From assembly GCA_021818645.1 (NCBI GenBank), contig JAKATS010000314.1, positions 1-5,047 of the forward strand: a stretch of 5,047 nt of DNA, given 5' to 3'. This DNA is from Acidobacteriota bacterium. GTDB taxonomy: Bacteria > Acidobacteriota > Terriglobia > Terriglobales > SCQP01. The notes beneath the pieces were generated by a model, which was not told where the DNA came from, made no database searches, and was given only the letters and a program-made list of their open reading frames with translations. How positions within the stretch are numbered: the stretch's first letter is position 1; every line of letters starts with the position of its first letter. A program made the translations under genes and the position numbers. Positions 4,874-5,047 of the stretch are shown here, in pieces.

Positions 4874-5047
4874 GTGCTGGAAAAACTGCGACAATTCGCC
4901 GCCCGTTATGACGAGCTGACCGCTCAACTGGCCTCGCCCGACATTACTGCCGATAGTGCGCGATTCCAGAAGACAGCCAAGGCGCATGCCGAGCTCTCCG
5001 AAATTGTTGCGCGTTACCGGGAATATGAGGAAGTGCTTCAGGGCATT
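4874..5047 (+). CDS. prfA: Peptide chain release factor 1 (RF1), N-terminal part
   Basis: RF1 recognises UAA and UAG stop codons on the ribosome and releases the finished peptide. Only the first 58 codons are present; the frame runs open off the right edge, against a usual length of about 355-360 residues. The visible part (VLEKLRQFAARYDELTAQLA, then SPDITADSARFQKTAKAHAE, then LSEIVARYREYEEVLQGI) is the helical N-terminal domain 1 typical of RF1/RF2: LEKL, RYDEL, a SPDI-like turn, RFQK..K.HAEL and YREYEE. RF1 rather than RF2 is favoured by the immediate MLEKL-type start and the lack of the RF2 internal-frameshift region; the PxT motif and GGQ loop that would prove it lie outside the window. 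GTG 4874 is the only usual start after the in-frame TAA at 4859-4861. It lies 32 nt after the deacetylase stop. RF1 is commonly followed by prmC, which cannot be checked here. Confidence 0.9.
   Translation, partial: MLEKLRQFAARYDELTAQLASPDITADSARFQKTAKAHAELSEIVARYREYEEVLQGI

Overview
The window is GC-rich, densely packed bacterial chromosome. It looks like ordinary chromosomal housekeeping DNA: I see no insertion sequence, integrase, tRNA, rRNA, CRISPR array or tandem repeat. The likely host is an acidobacterium (Acidobacteriota, Terriglobia-like). The grounds are the close resemblance of the small winged-helix regulator and the membrane protein before it to a gene pair I recall from that group, a futalosine-type menaquinone gene (mqnA), and the high GC content. 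This assignment is inference from memory, not a database result.

Layout. (1) Positions 1-2504, + strand: a three-gene co-directional cluster. It holds the 3' part of a six-helix membrane protein (1-522), a small winged-helix regulator whose start overlaps that gene's end (512-922), and a polytopic DUF4173/DUF4153-family membrane protein (948-2504). The promoter lies outside the window. (2) Positions 2509-3959, - strand: mqnA (chorismate dehydratase, first step of the futalosine route to menaquinone) followed by ruvA (Holliday-junction recognition). They overlap by ATGA and are probably translationally coupled. ruvA converges on the DUF4173 gene with only 4 bp between stop codons. (3) Positions 3960-4070: a 111-bp divergent intergenic region with start signals for both sides, a small palindrome and a six-codon upstream ORF before mqnA. 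(4) Positions 4071-5047, + strand: a PIG-L/LmbE zinc deacetylase, then the first 58 codons of prfA (peptide chain release factor 1), cut by the window edge.

How they fit together. The left cluster reads as a regulator plus membrane-protein module of unknown purpose; the regulator may control the cluster itself. mqnA/ruvA and the deacetylase/prfA pair are housekeeping genes joined by position rather than by one pathway. The points most worth a second look are the start of mqnA (a strong ribosome-binding site leads into a six-codon ORF that stops 4 nt before a Shine-Dalgarno-less TTG start, and one base would fuse the two), the apparent leaderless or near-leaderless starts of the deacetylase gene and prfA, and the uncharacterised left-hand cluster. 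I found no convincing evidence of a wholly new defence or mobile system.
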